A stretch of DNA of 64,000 nt, taken from the NCBI RefSeq assembly GCF_037153985.1, contig NZ_JBBAYI010000008.1, positions 124,001-188,000 of the forward strand, written 5' to 3'. Origin of the DNA: Emticicia sp037153985 (GTDB lineage: Bacteria; Bacteroidota; Bacteroidia; Cytophagales; Spirosomataceae). The translations under genes and the position numbers were made by a program. The notes under the pieces are model-generated. The model had not been told where the DNA came from and ran no database searches. It was given only the letters and a program-made list of their open reading frames with translations. Positions 7,557 to 16,809 of the stretch are shown here, in pieces (position 1 is the stretch's first letter; each line of letters opens with the position of its first letter).

Positions 7557-9716
7557 GTCTCAATTCTATCTACTCTGAATGGGGGTTTCTGACTAGTGAC
7601 GCTGGTTGCAAAACTTTGTACAACTTGTCTCAATTCTATCTATGCTGAATGGGGGTTTCGGACATTATGGAGGGTGATCCGTCTTTCGAGGTATTAAAGT
7701 CTCAATTCTATCTACGCTGAATGGGGGTTTCTGACGGATTGACTGTGCAGGCGACGAGTTTGCTCCGATGTCTCAATTCTATCTACTCTGAATGGGTGTT
7801 TCTGACATGAAACCTCTTTTTAAAATTATGACAATAGGATGTCTCAATTCTATCTACGCTGAATGGGGTTTCTGACACATTTTGATGAACACTACAGAAA
7901 TATTATTGAAGTCTCAATTCTATCTACGCTGAATGGGTGTTTCTGACTTATCTCTGCATATACCAATTGATAAAGAGTTTATGTCTCAATTCTATCTACT
8001 CTGAATAGGGGTTTCTGACTTTATATTTGGTCCTGAAGACTTACGTCAGTTGTCTCAATTCTACCTACTCTGAATGGGGTTTCTGACTTGTTAAGAATTA
8101 CTTTGACATGCAAAGCAGAGCGTCTCAATTCTATCTACTCTGAATGGGGGTTTTGATTGTTAAATGGTGTAATGATGAAGGTGTAAGCAATGTCTCAATT
8201 CTATCTACTCTGAATGGTTTTTCTAACGAAAAGGCAGAACTCAAAATCTACCCTGATAAGTCTCAATTCTATCTACTCTGAATGGGGGTTTCTGACTTGT
8301 TGAAAGCTGGATCCGTTAAAAAATTAAGAGTCTTAATTCTATCTACTCTAAATGGGGCTGACTTTTCAACTTATTTTTGCTTGTAGAATGTTTTCAGTCT
8401 CAATTCTATCTACGTTGAATGGGGGGAGCTGACTAATGCTGATGTAATCTATTGTACAACAGATGCTCTGTCTCAATTCTATCTACGCTGAATGGTTTTT
8501 TTGACAGAGCAGTATCAGGACCAACCTATGCAGGTGATGAGTCTCAATTCTATCTACTCTGAATGGGGGTTTCTGACATGGATACACTATTCTTACTCCG
8601 ACTTGGATGCAGTCTCAATTCTATCTACGCTGAATGAGGGTTTCTGACAGTCCAGTCTTTGTGGTAAAAAACCATGTTGATACATCTCAATTCTATCTGC
8701 GCTGAATGGGGGTTTCTGACCGTAAGGATGTGTTCTTTAGTTTTAACATAGAGCTGTCTCAATTCTATCTACGCTGAATGGGGGTTTCTGACAACACAGG
8801 AATCGTCAAGCGTGATGACCGTGATGTGTCTCAATTCTATCTACTCTGAATGGGGGTTTCTGACACTAGTGTGACGATTGACGATATTGATGCTGTGGTG
8901 TCTCAATTCTATCTACTCTGAATGGGTGTTTTTGACTTCGTCCTGTTATCTACGAATCTCTTGATTACTTGTCTCAATTCTATCTACTCTGAATGTGGGT
9001 TTCTGACTCAAAAAGCATCTACAGAATGAAAATCTTTTACCGTCTCAATTCTATCTACGCTGAATGGGGGTTTCTGACAGAGAGTAGTTGATGAGAATCT
9101 AAAAAAGATTGCAGTCTCAATTCTATCTACTCTGAATGGGGGTTTCTGACAACTCCTTCCCCGAATACAACAAAAAGTAGAGACGTCTCAATTCTATCTA
9201 CGCTGAATGGGGGTTTCTGACTTATCTTGCAGCTAAGGATTTAAAGACAGTGACGATGTCTCAATTCTATCTACGCTGAATGGGGGTTTCTGACTAAAAC
9301 CCGACTCAACAAACTGAATCTGGCGAATGTCTCAATTCTATCTACACTGAATGGAGGTTTCTGACTTCCATTGATGAATTTGTTCTCCGTCATACATCAC
9401 TGTCTCAATTCTATCTACGCTGAATGGTTTTTCTAACGAAAAGGCAGAACTCAAAATCTCCCCTGATAAGTCTCAATTCTATCTACTCTGAATAGGGGTT
9501 TCTGACTTTATATTTGGTCCTGAAGACTTACGTCAGTTGTCTCAATTCTATCTACGCTGAATGGGGGTTTCTGACGCTGAAAGGGAAAACCTCGAGCTGG
9601 CATATCACTGTCTCAATTCTATCTACTCTGAATGGGGGTTTCTGACTGATAAATTTCTACTTCGTATTATTACTCTATTGTCTCAATTCTATCTACTCTG
9701 AATGGGGGTTTCTGAC
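7557..9716 (-). CRISPR. CRISPR array 1: 31 repeats, 30 spacers
   Basis: Thirty-one repeats of 37 bp (some 34-36 bp after decay) begin at 7557, 7627, 7699, 7770 and so on to 9680-9716, with spacers of about 32-36 bp. On the plus strand the repeat starts GTCTCAATTCTATCTAC and ends GGGTTTCTGAC. A T/G variation in CTACTCTG/CTACGCTG is mixed through the array. The leader is on the right, so the transcribed strand is the minus strand; crRNAs would carry a 5' handle ending ATTGAGAC, close to the ATTGAAA-type handle of type III systems. Several repeats at 8122-8433 are decayed. Two spacers occur twice. No cas genes adjoin; the Csm operon is about 40 kb away. Confidence 0.97.
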
Positions 9717-9940
9717 CCTGTTGTTTGTGTAATGTATTGATAATAAATTAATTAACACTGTTTTGTTTGTTAACGAAATAGGGCATTTTATGCATTTGCC
9801 CTCAAAACGTGCTTTTTTGGGGTATATACGTACCGGCGGGGTTTCAGGATGTCAAGGAACAAGGTTTGCGAATTGTGGCTCCGTTAAACAAATATACGGG
9901 TTTGGCTAGTAAATTTGAGCAATATGCCAATAAATTTTAA
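9717..9940 (-). promoter_or_regulatory. Leader of CRISPR array 1
   Basis: About 140 bp here (roughly 9760-9896) is nearly identical, in reverse complement, to the flank of array 2. A -7 box in minus orientation (CAAATATA, 9889-9896, i.e. TATATTTG) points toward the array, so the transcript would run about 170 nt before the first repeat. The 40-50 bp next to the array are less conserved than the rest, apart from a shared CCTGTT touching the repeat. Confidence 0.8.
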
Positions 9941-10022
9941 AACATTGTCGGGTGGGTAGGTTTACGCTGGTGGGTTGTTGCGTATATTTAGTATCGGTAG
10001 TGGTGTTTGCTGCCCGAATGCC

Positions 10023-11951
10023 TCAGCGAACTACCTGTATGGTGCTGCTGTATTGCTTGCGCTCGCCACTCTTGAACTCGACAGCCAGCACGTACGGATA
10101 CACCCCACTCATGACGAACTCTTGCTTATGGCGGCCGTCCCACAGAATGGTCTGTGAGTTGGCGGGTAGTTGATGCACACTATGGACGATGTTCCCCCAG
10201 CGGTCGTAGATGGTAAGGTGCTGAATGACGAAATCGGTGGCCGACGAAAACACCCGTAGGTTGTCGTTGATGCCGTCGGCATTGGGGCTAAAGGCATCGG
10301 GGATGTAGAGGTCGTTCCCACAAGACGACAGCACATCTACCCCAAACGTTACCACACAGCCGGAGGCATCTTTAACCGTTACCTGATACTTGCCTTCAGC
10401 CAGATTCCCGAACTCGCTCTGGGTCGAGAAATTGAGTTTATCGAGCGAATAACTGTATGGCAACACTCCGCCCGAAACACTGAACCGGAACGCGCCGTCC
10501 GGATTGTTGCAACGGGCGTTGGTTACTTGTATGCCCGCCACAACGGGGGTATCGCTTTTGCCGAGGGTTACAGTCTGGCTGCTGATGCAAAGGTTGGCAT
10601 CGCGCACTTGCACGGTGTAGGTGCCTGCTGGCAGCCCCGAAAAAACATTGTTCCGCTGGAAACTCTTGGTGTCGATGCTGTATGTCAGGCCCGGCACGGG
10701 GCTAATGATGCTTAGCTGGCCGTTGGTGTTCTGGCAGTTGGCGAGCTGGATATTGATTTTGTCGATGGGTGGAGCCTGAGCCGACGGAACCGTAACGCTG
10801 GTATCGGCCCGGCACCCCTTGTTGTTGATAACCGACACGGTATAAGTGCCGCTTTTAAGCCCCGAAAAAGTGTTGGAGGGCTGGCGGGTGATGCCGTTCA
10901 GGACAAACTCCGGCGATACCTCCGGCGTAATGATTTCGATTTTGCCGTTGTTGGCTTGGCAACTGGCGTTGGTAATATTGATTTGCTTGGTTACGGGCAG
11001 GGGGAGTATCTGCACACGGACGGTGGCGGTGTCGCGGCAAAGCCCTTCGCCAATGGTATAGGCAAACACATACTGGCCTGCCTTGCGTTGCTGCGGCCTG
11101 AGGGTTTCGGTACTGGCTACGAAAGCCTGATTATTGACTTCGTACCACTCGCCGCCCTTTTCGCCGAGCAGATACTGGCTCAGGTTTTTGTCGGTATCGC
11201 TTTGGCAGAGGTCAATGGCGGTATCGGTTCCGGCGTTGCGCCGCACCACCTTTGACGACTCGCTGAGCGACGCCGCCCCGCCAATGTGGTTAATGGGCAG
11301 CGAACATATTTTTTTTACCTGTGCCGTTTTGATGTCAAGCTCCAGAATGGCGTTGTCGGCAGTGGCATATACCTTCGATTTGGCCCCTTTACAATCAATT
11401 TCGCCCACGGTGATAATCCCGAAAACATCGGGGTAATTCATGCGGCCAATGTATTTTGACCGCCCTACGTCGTTGAGGTTGATTTCGATAAGGTTGCTGG
11501 AGCGGTCGGAGAGATACAGTTTGTTTTCGTAAAAGGTGAGGTCGCCGCCCGACTGGAAACCGCAATAGCCCAGAAAATTATATTGCCCATTAACCGGATT
11601 AATACGGAAAATACCGCCCGATAAATCGGCCGCATAGAGCCAGTCGTCGGGGCCGTAAACGAGTGCGTTCATCACAAAGTTATCGGTACGCCCCGCTATT
11701 ATTACGCCGTTTCCGGTGTTTTTGTCGAGGCGGTAAAGCTCACTCTTGCTCGAAAAACCATATAACTGGCCGGCAGGCGAAATGGCGATGTCGTACATAA
11801 TATCGGGCATATCGCCTACCACCGTCAGTTTACAGTTGTCTACGTCAATGGTATACAGGGTGTAATTATCGTAGGTATGAATGTACATCTGGTTTTGTGC
11901 CAGACACCCCACCGATAAAAACAATAGTAAAGGATATAGCTTTTTAAGCAT
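10023..11951 (-). CDS. Secreted protein with type B T9SS C-terminal domain (gliding-motility-associated)
   Basis: The 642-residue protein starts with a signal peptide (MLKKLYPLLLFLSVGCLAQ). Residues about 25-235 have repeated beta-propeller-like strands (LYGFSSKSELYRLDKNTG, LYAADLSGGIFRINPVNGQ). They are followed by three SprB-like repeats (VTNARCNNPDGAFRFSVSGG and relatives, with TYTV/KYQV-V-D ends). The end, from about 552 (DAFSPNADGINDNLRVF to the final IQVVR), is the type B type IX secretion sorting domain. It is therefore exported across the outer membrane and either attached to the surface or released. It lies between the two divergent CRISPR leaders and has no functional link to CRISPR that I can see. 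Confidence 0.88.
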   Translation of the reverse strand: MLKKLYPLLLFLSVGCLAQNQMYIHTYDNYTLYTIDVDNCKLTVVGDMPDIMYDIAISPAGQLYGFSSKSELYRLDKNTGNGVIIAGRTDNFVMNALVYGPDDWLYAADLSGGIFRINPVNGQYNFLGYCGFQSGGDLTFYENKLYLSDRSSNLIEINLNDVGRSKYIGRMNYPDVFGIITVGEIDCKGAKSKVYATADNAILELDIKTAQVKKICSLPINHIGGAASLSESSKVVRRNAGTDTAIDLCQSDTDKNLSQYLLGEKGGEWYEVNNQAFVASTETLRPQQRKAGQYVFAYTIGEGLCRDTATVRVQILPLPVTKQINITNASCQANNGKIEIITPEVSPEFVLNGITRQPSNTFSGLKSGTYTVSVINNKGCRADTSVTVPSAQAPPIDKINIQLANCQNTNGQLSIISPVPGLTYSIDTKSFQRNNVFSGLPAGTYTVQVRDANLCISSQTVTLGKSDTPVVAGIQVTNARCNNPDGAFRFSVSGGVLPYSYSLDKLNFSTQSEFGNLAEGKYQVTVKDASGCVVTFGVDVLSSCGNDLYIPDAFSPNADGINDNLRVFSSATDFVIQHLTIYDRWGNIVHSVHQLPANSQTILWDGRHKQEFVMSGVYPYVLAVEFKSGERKQYSSTIQVVR

Positions 11952-12139
11952 AGCAAAATGGGTTTAGTCGGGCAGGGGCCATTAGGGCAGGCCTCTGGAA
12001 TGTATATATTCTCAGGGATGCTTTCAGGTGACAAAATTTATGAAAAAAATATTGTTTTCTGCTACTTTATCTCATTTTGTTGCCCATAAGTTAGTCTATT
12101 AGCCATAAAATATGCTTGCTGGCACGCAAGGTGCGTATT

Positions 12140-12358
12140 ATTTGGGTTAAGGGGTTGGTATTTAGCACCTGAAATGGTATATTTGTTTAGCGGAGCCACA
12201 GCCCCCAAACTTTGTTCCTTGACATCATGAAAAACCCGCCGGTACGTATATACCCCCAAAAAGCACGTTTTGAGGGCAAATGCATAAAATGCCCTATTTC
12301 GTTAACAAACAAAATAGGGTTAATTGGCTTGTTGTCAGGGTTTTATGCAAGTAACAGG
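12140..12358 (+). promoter_or_regulatory. Leader of CRISPR array 2
   Basis: This is the inverted copy of the array 1 leader. TTG at 12155-12157 and TATATTTG at 12178-12185, 20 bp apart, form a good Bacteroidota promoter directed into the array. The same -7 box is conserved in leader 1. The strongest identity runs from the -7 box to about 12320; the last 40 bp before the first repeat diverge. Confidence 0.82.
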
Positions 12359-13816
12359 GTCAGAAAACCCCATTCAGAGTAGATAGAATTGAGACATGCA
12401 CTCGTTTTCTTTTCCGTACTTGGTTGTAAGTCAGAAACCCCCATTCAGAGTAGATAGAATTGAGACAGAAGCTTGTTCGCTGTTTGCTTATTAATATCGT
12501 CAGAAACCCCCATTCAGAGTAGATAGAATTGAGACTCAGAACGCAGAGAATCAACTATTTTTTCTTTCCCGTCAGAAACCCCCATTCAGAGTAGATAGAA
12601 TTGAGACGAATAAGGTAAGGTTTTTCCAGAGTAAAAAAAGAGTCAGAAACCCCCATTCAGAGTAGATAGAATTGAGACATAGGGCTATAGAAGTCGTATT
12701 TATCGGATGTGTGTCAGAAACCCCCATTCAGCGTAGATAGAATTGAGACAGATTATTATCAAAGTTAGCTGAGTTTTCTTTTAGAGTCAGAAACCCCCAT
12801 TCAGCGTAGATAGAATTGAGACGCGAAACGCTCAATCTCATTTTCATAGATTGTGCAGTCCGAAACCCCCATTCAGCGTAGATAGAATTGAGACAGTGAT
12901 GCAATCTCGCCAGACTTTGCTCGAGTGTCGTCAGAAACCCCCATTCAGAGTAGATAGAATTGAGACAGTAAATTACCCATTTAATGATGCTGATGAGAAA
13001 CGGTGTCCGAAACCCCCATTCAGAGTAGATAGAATTGAGACTCTTGTTTGGACATTTTGAAGAAGTCCTTTTCTTGTCAGAAACCCCCATTCAGAGTAGA
13101 TAGAATTGAGACACATAGCATTCGTTGTTTTTTTGTTTCTAATAGGTGTCAGAAACCCCCATTCAGAGTAGATAGAATTGAGACACATATTTGAGAAACT
13201 CATCAAGATTCTCGCGTAGTCAGAAACCCCCATTCAGCGTAGATAGAATTGAGACAGTTGTTTAATAGTGTTAAATTATGCCCAAAAAAGTCAGAAACCC
13301 CCATTCAGCGTAGATAGAATTGAGACGCATACTGTTTTGTTATGGTCTCTTTCATCTCCTGTCAGAAACCCCCATTCAGAGTAGATAGAATTGAGACACT
13401 CACCACCGAATTGGCAGAGCTCTTCCGTAATGTCAAAACCCCCATTCAGCGTAGATAGAATTGAGACAGTCTGCCATCTCCTCTTCCTCCAAATACGAAG
13501 TCAGAAACCCCCATTCAGAGTAGATAGAATTGAGACATTCGGATTTCCAAAAGCCTCATAGTCGATCGTTTTTGTCAGAAACCCCCATTCAGAGTAGATA
13601 GAATTGAGACATCACCTCATATACGGGCATACCTTCTTTTACGTCAGAAACCCCCATTCAGAGTAGATAGAATTGAGACATCATAACTAAGACTAATCAT
13701 ACCTTTTAGTATAGTCAGAAACCCCATTCAGCGTAGATTGAATTGAGATGTGTGCCGCATTCGATTTACCATTGTAATGCTAAATCAGAATATTCAGTGT
13801 AGCTAGAATCAAGGCA
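12359..13816 (+). CRISPR. CRISPR array 2: 20 repeats plus a decayed remnant
   Basis: Twenty recognisable 36-37-bp repeats run from 12359-12395 to 13714-13749, with spacers of 32-37 bp. They are the reverse complement of array 1's repeat (start GTCAGAAACCCCCATTCAG, end AGAATTGAGAC). A further, badly decayed repeat lies at 13784-13816. Decay at the right end and a conserved leader on the left agree on rightward transcription. The first repeat (12359) has one variant base (AAAACCCC). The repeat type and handle fit the Csm system at 49-55 kb, although that match is an inference. Confidence 0.97.
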
Positions 13817-13880
13817 CAAACGGGTGTGTAGAGCCAAGTAAGGGGGCAAAAACAAGTAATATGCTTACAGAATAATGAAG

Positions 13881-14840
13881 CTACAAGCCGAGTTTATCCA
13901 TGGCGGGTTTTTCGTATTCGCCATCTTCGGCGGGGTAGCGTAGTATTTTTTCAAACCTGCCCGACTGCTTGGCTAATGCCCAGATGAGGCTCTCGCCCGC
14001 CGGAATATTGCGCGGCACTTCGTCGTAGATTTTGTCCTGATACGCTTTATCGGCGGCCATTACCTCCCAGCCATTGGCTTTAAAATGCTGAACGAGGTCG
14101 TCCAGAAAGAGAGCCGCCGCCAGATTATGGTGCAGCAGTATTACGTGGCTGATACGCCTGCCTGATAGCGCATAGGCCAGCGAGTCGTAAAAAGTAGCAC
14201 GGTTCAGCAAATGATTTTTGTAGTATTCTCTGAAACCCGAAATATCGGCTTTAGGGTTTTGGGTAAGTCGGGCTATGAGGCGGTTATTGATATACCAGTC
14301 GGAGGCGTCGATGGTTACGTGTCCGTTTTTATAGCCTTGTTGTTGCATAAAGGCCCTGAAACCGTCTATTTTTTCGGGTGTATTGCCTTCTTTCAGGTAC
14401 GGAAACCTGAAATAACGGGTATAATTCGAGTATGCTTTAATGATGGAGTCGTTCTGGAGAAGTTCTTTTTTGAAGCCTTCGAGCGTTACATTTTTGCTGC
14501 TGAAACTAGGGTGCGTAAAGGTATGGTTGGCAATCAGATGGCCTGCGTTGTTCCACGAGCTTAGCACGTATTTGCCCCGAGGCGTAGTTTTATTAGCCCC
14601 CGACGAAAACAGAATGGCCTTGAGTTGGTGTTTTTTCAGGTGGCTGAGCAGGCGTTCGTTCCAGTCTTCGAGTTTATAAGTGCCGATGTCGTTGGTTTGG
14701 CCGTCGTCAAAAGTAAAGGCAACGCGGGGTTTTTCCTGTACTTGTATGGCTGGCGGGGCGTGCGTAGGTGTATAGACCGGATAGAAAACACCCAAGAAGG
14801 AAACAAGCACCGAAACCAGAAAAACAAATATTTTTGTCAT
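13881..14840 (-). CDS. Polysaccharide deacetylase (NodB-like) family protein
   Basis: The 319-residue protein starts with an N-terminal membrane/signal segment (IFVFLVSVLVSFLGVFYPVY), followed by the NodB catalytic motifs. These are AFTFDDGQTND (metal-binding Asp-Asp), LIANHTFTHPSF (the His-x3-His pair), RYFRFPYLKEGNTP (motif 3) and ILLHHN near the end. Family members are metal-dependent de-N-acetylases of chitin-like, peptidoglycan or other acetylated sugars; the substrate here is unknown. It is predicted to act in the periplasm or outside the cell. It lies 64 bp after the CRISPR remnant, and the next genes on the same strand are unrelated. Confidence 0.85.
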   Translation of the reverse strand: MTKIFVFLVSVLVSFLGVFYPVYTPTHAPPAIQVQEKPRVAFTFDDGQTNDIGTYKLEDWNERLLSHLKKHQLKAILFSSGANKTTPRGKYVLSSWNNAGHLIANHTFTHPSFSSKNVTLEGFKKELLQNDSIIKAYSNYTRYFRFPYLKEGNTPEKIDGFRAFMQQQGYKNGHVTIDASDWYINNRLIARLTQNPKADISGFREYYKNHLLNRATFYDSLAYALSGRRISHVILLHHNLAAALFLDDLVQHFKANGWEVMAADKAYQDKIYDEVPRNIPAGESLIWALAKQSGRFEKILRYPAEDGEYEKPAMDKLGL

Positions 14841-15065
14841 GATATAAGCGAATCAGCGAGTAAAACAAGCGGGCAATAACCGATTAGTTAATAGTCAGGT
14901 CAGGAAAATAGCCTTGCCGCGGCAGAGCCAACATGGCTGCGTGCAGGTGCATATAGCTTTTTTCATGATTTTGATCCGAAGTAAATAAATTTTCGGCAGT
15001 TCCTAACCAACTTCCGACAAAAAATAAAACAAGGCCCGTAGCTGGCTGCCACAAAAACACTTCGC
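14841..15065. other. Intergenic stretch without a recognised feature
   Basis: No gene or structured element is supported here. It must contain the promoter of the deacetylase gene, but no convincing TAnnTTTG box was picked out. Confidence 0.4.
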
Positions 15066-15467
15066 TTATCCGATTGTGCGCTTAATGACAGAACACTTCT
15101 CGAAAAGCTCCAGATGCTCGAAAACCCTCAGCAGCGTATCGGCATTTTTGCGGTTCATGGCGTTTAATCGGCCAATATTACGCGCTAGTTCGTCGTCGGG
15201 GAGTTTACTCCACCAGTCGATGCACTTTTTCCAACGTTTATTAGATACCGGTAGCCCTAAAGGAGGCAGATAAAAGCTATCGGCCGAGGCATTCTGCACC
15301 ACAAGCAGGGTACACACAAACAGAAAAACCAGCAGAGCCATTTGCAGGTTTAGCGCGAAGTACTGCCCCTGAGCAACAAAATAAGAAACGGTGGCCCAGC
15401 AGGCACAAATCAGGTACACGTAAAGAATCGTGTCGGAGGTTTTGCGGTTGTTGGTTGCTGTTTTCAT
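15066..15467 (-). CDS. Small membrane protein of unknown function
   Basis: The 133-residue product has a basic N-terminus (MKTATNNRK) and two membrane helices (TILYVYLICACWATVSYFVA and LNLQMALLVFLFVCTLLVVQ). A soluble C-terminal part of about 70 residues follows, rich in charged residues and ending in an amphipathic helix (ADTLLRVFEHLELFEKC). I do not recognise a family. It lies between the deacetylase and hydrolase genes on the same strand, with gaps above 100 bp on both sides, so it may be a separate unit. Confidence 0.55.
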   Translation of the reverse strand: MKTATNNRKTSDTILYVYLICACWATVSYFVAQGQYFALNLQMALLVFLFVCTLLVVQNASADSFYLPPLGLPVSNKRWKKCIDWWSKLPDDELARNIGRLNAMNRKNADTLLRVFEHLELFEKCSVIKRTIG

Positions 15468-15617
15468 GGTATATCTTTTTTACGTATACCTAAACAGTAA
15501 AAAATTATACCAGCCCCACCTGTTGCAGATATTGCCCGAAATGTATAAAGCCCTGCGCACACCCACAGGCACACCTGCCCACCCCTGCCCGCAGGGCTGA
15601 GCAAATGTGCAGGCGTG

Positions 15618-16586
15618 TTATTTTACATAAGTTTTATCGAGCCACGCTACGCACTGTTGCCAGCTTTCAACCGGAATTTTGGCGTGGTAGGTTTCTTTCA
15701 TAATCATGAATTCTTTTTGGTTGCCCGGAATCCGGTCGTACATCTCGCGGGCTTTTTCAATCGTAAAAAGCTCGTCTTTGTCGCCAATGCCTACCAGTAT
15801 CGGAATGTGCATATCCTGCCCGATTTTAAGGTCTTTGACGGGTATCATGGTCACGAAGCGCAGCGTATAGGTAAAATTAAAGAGGGGGTCTTGGGTAACC
15901 GTCATGCCCTCGCGGTAGTACTCAACCGCCTGATGCGACGGGCGCAGTATAGAACTGGCCACAATTTTGGCTTTCTGGAATAACGATGGAGCCACCACTT
16001 CGGCCTCTTTGCGGCGTTCGTAAGCAGCCGAAAGCAAAATTAGCCCCGTAAGCTCGGTCGGGATGGCATTGGCAACAGTAATGGCCGACACCACGCCGAG
16101 GCTATGCCCCATGACAACCACTTTCGGAAACCCAAGCCCTTTGATTACCCTCACGGCTTCGGCGAGGTCGGCCGTGAAGCGTTCCTTGCTGGGGCTGTCG
16201 GCCCGATTCCCACCCGAAAGGCCATGCCCGCGGTAGTCGAGCCCGAAAGCCGTATAGCCACCCGCGGCCAACGTTTTTCCGGCCATGTCGTAAGCACCGC
16301 TATGGGCAGTAATGCCGTGGAAAATCAGCACGGCGATGTCCTTACGGGCGGGGCTGAGGGTGTCGGGGTTCCAGCGTCTGAGAAACAGCGTTTCGCCGTC
16401 AGAGGTAGTAAAAGTATGATGCGGCTCTTTGAACGCCTGCCGCATTTCGGCGGCTTTTTCGGGCGAAATGCCCACGTGGTGGGTACGTGATTCGGTAGGC
16501 AGAAACGCCAGTATCAGCCCGATAAGCACGATACCAAGCACCAGAAACAGGAGGATGTACATGGTTTTCTTGAAGATTTTTTTCAT
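15618..16586 (-). CDS. Membrane-anchored alpha/beta hydrolase (lysophospholipase/monoglyceride-lipase type)
   Basis: The 322-residue protein has one N-terminal membrane helix (about 8-29) and then a full alpha/beta hydrolase domain. The oxyanion region is LIFHGITAHSGAY, followed by GLDYRGHGLSGG. The nucleophile elbow GHSLG is at 160-164 (Ser162). The acid is probably in VGIGDKDELFTIE and the catalytic His in KETYHAKIPVES. The DYRGHG and GHSLG pattern is that of the monoglyceride-lipase/Hydrolase_4 group, so lipid esters are likely substrates. The membrane anchor places the domain in the periplasm or against the inner membrane. Confidence 0.85.
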   Translation of the reverse strand: MKKIFKKTMYILLFLVLGIVLIGLILAFLPTESRTHHVGISPEKAAEMRQAFKEPHHTFTTSDGETLFLRRWNPDTLSPARKDIAVLIFHGITAHSGAYDMAGKTLAAGGYTAFGLDYRGHGLSGGNRADSPSKERFTADLAEAVRVIKGLGFPKVVVMGHSLGVVSAITVANAIPTELTGLILLSAAYERRKEAEVVAPSLFQKAKIVASSILRPSHQAVEYYREGMTVTQDPLFNFTYTLRFVTMIPVKDLKIGQDMHIPILVGIGDKDELFTIEKAREMYDRIPGNQKEFMIMKETYHAKIPVESWQQCVAWLDKTYVK

Positions 16587-16773
16587 TGAATAGTTTGGTG
16601 TTAGGGGGTATGTACAAAAATAAATTAAATAAATGCAATTCGGGCGTAGCAGTGAGTTTTTTTTGCGGGGGAGGGGGTATTATTTAGCCACTCAAGCAAT
16701 CGAATTTAAAACATGATGTTTGTATGGATGCAAATAACTCAAACAGTTGCTTACATATACGGGATTAAATTTC

Positions 16774-16781
16774 TATTTTTG
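16774..16781 (+). promoter_or_regulatory. -7 box upstream of the LRR-Roc-TIR gene
   Basis: TATTTTTG fits TAnnTTTG and lies 28 bp before the ATG at 16810. The -33 element is less clear: a TTG occurs at 16747-16749, 24 bp upstream. Confidence 0.45.
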
Positions 16782-16809
16782 GAAAACTGATTTTTTTTAA
16801 CCTTTTGCT

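Noticed and set aside
12360..13233. Long open frames running through CRISPR array 2 on the minus strand (and shorter ones on the plus strand)
   Set aside because: They are made of the repeat and spacers read in one frame (SIYSEWGFLT-like units) and are not genes. The open spacers are, however, used as evidence for spacer orientation.
7557..13816. Spacers targeting the prophage in this window
   Set aside because: I compared spacer words with the prophage by eye and saw no match. An exact search is needed; a match would change the interpretation, but I cannot claim one.
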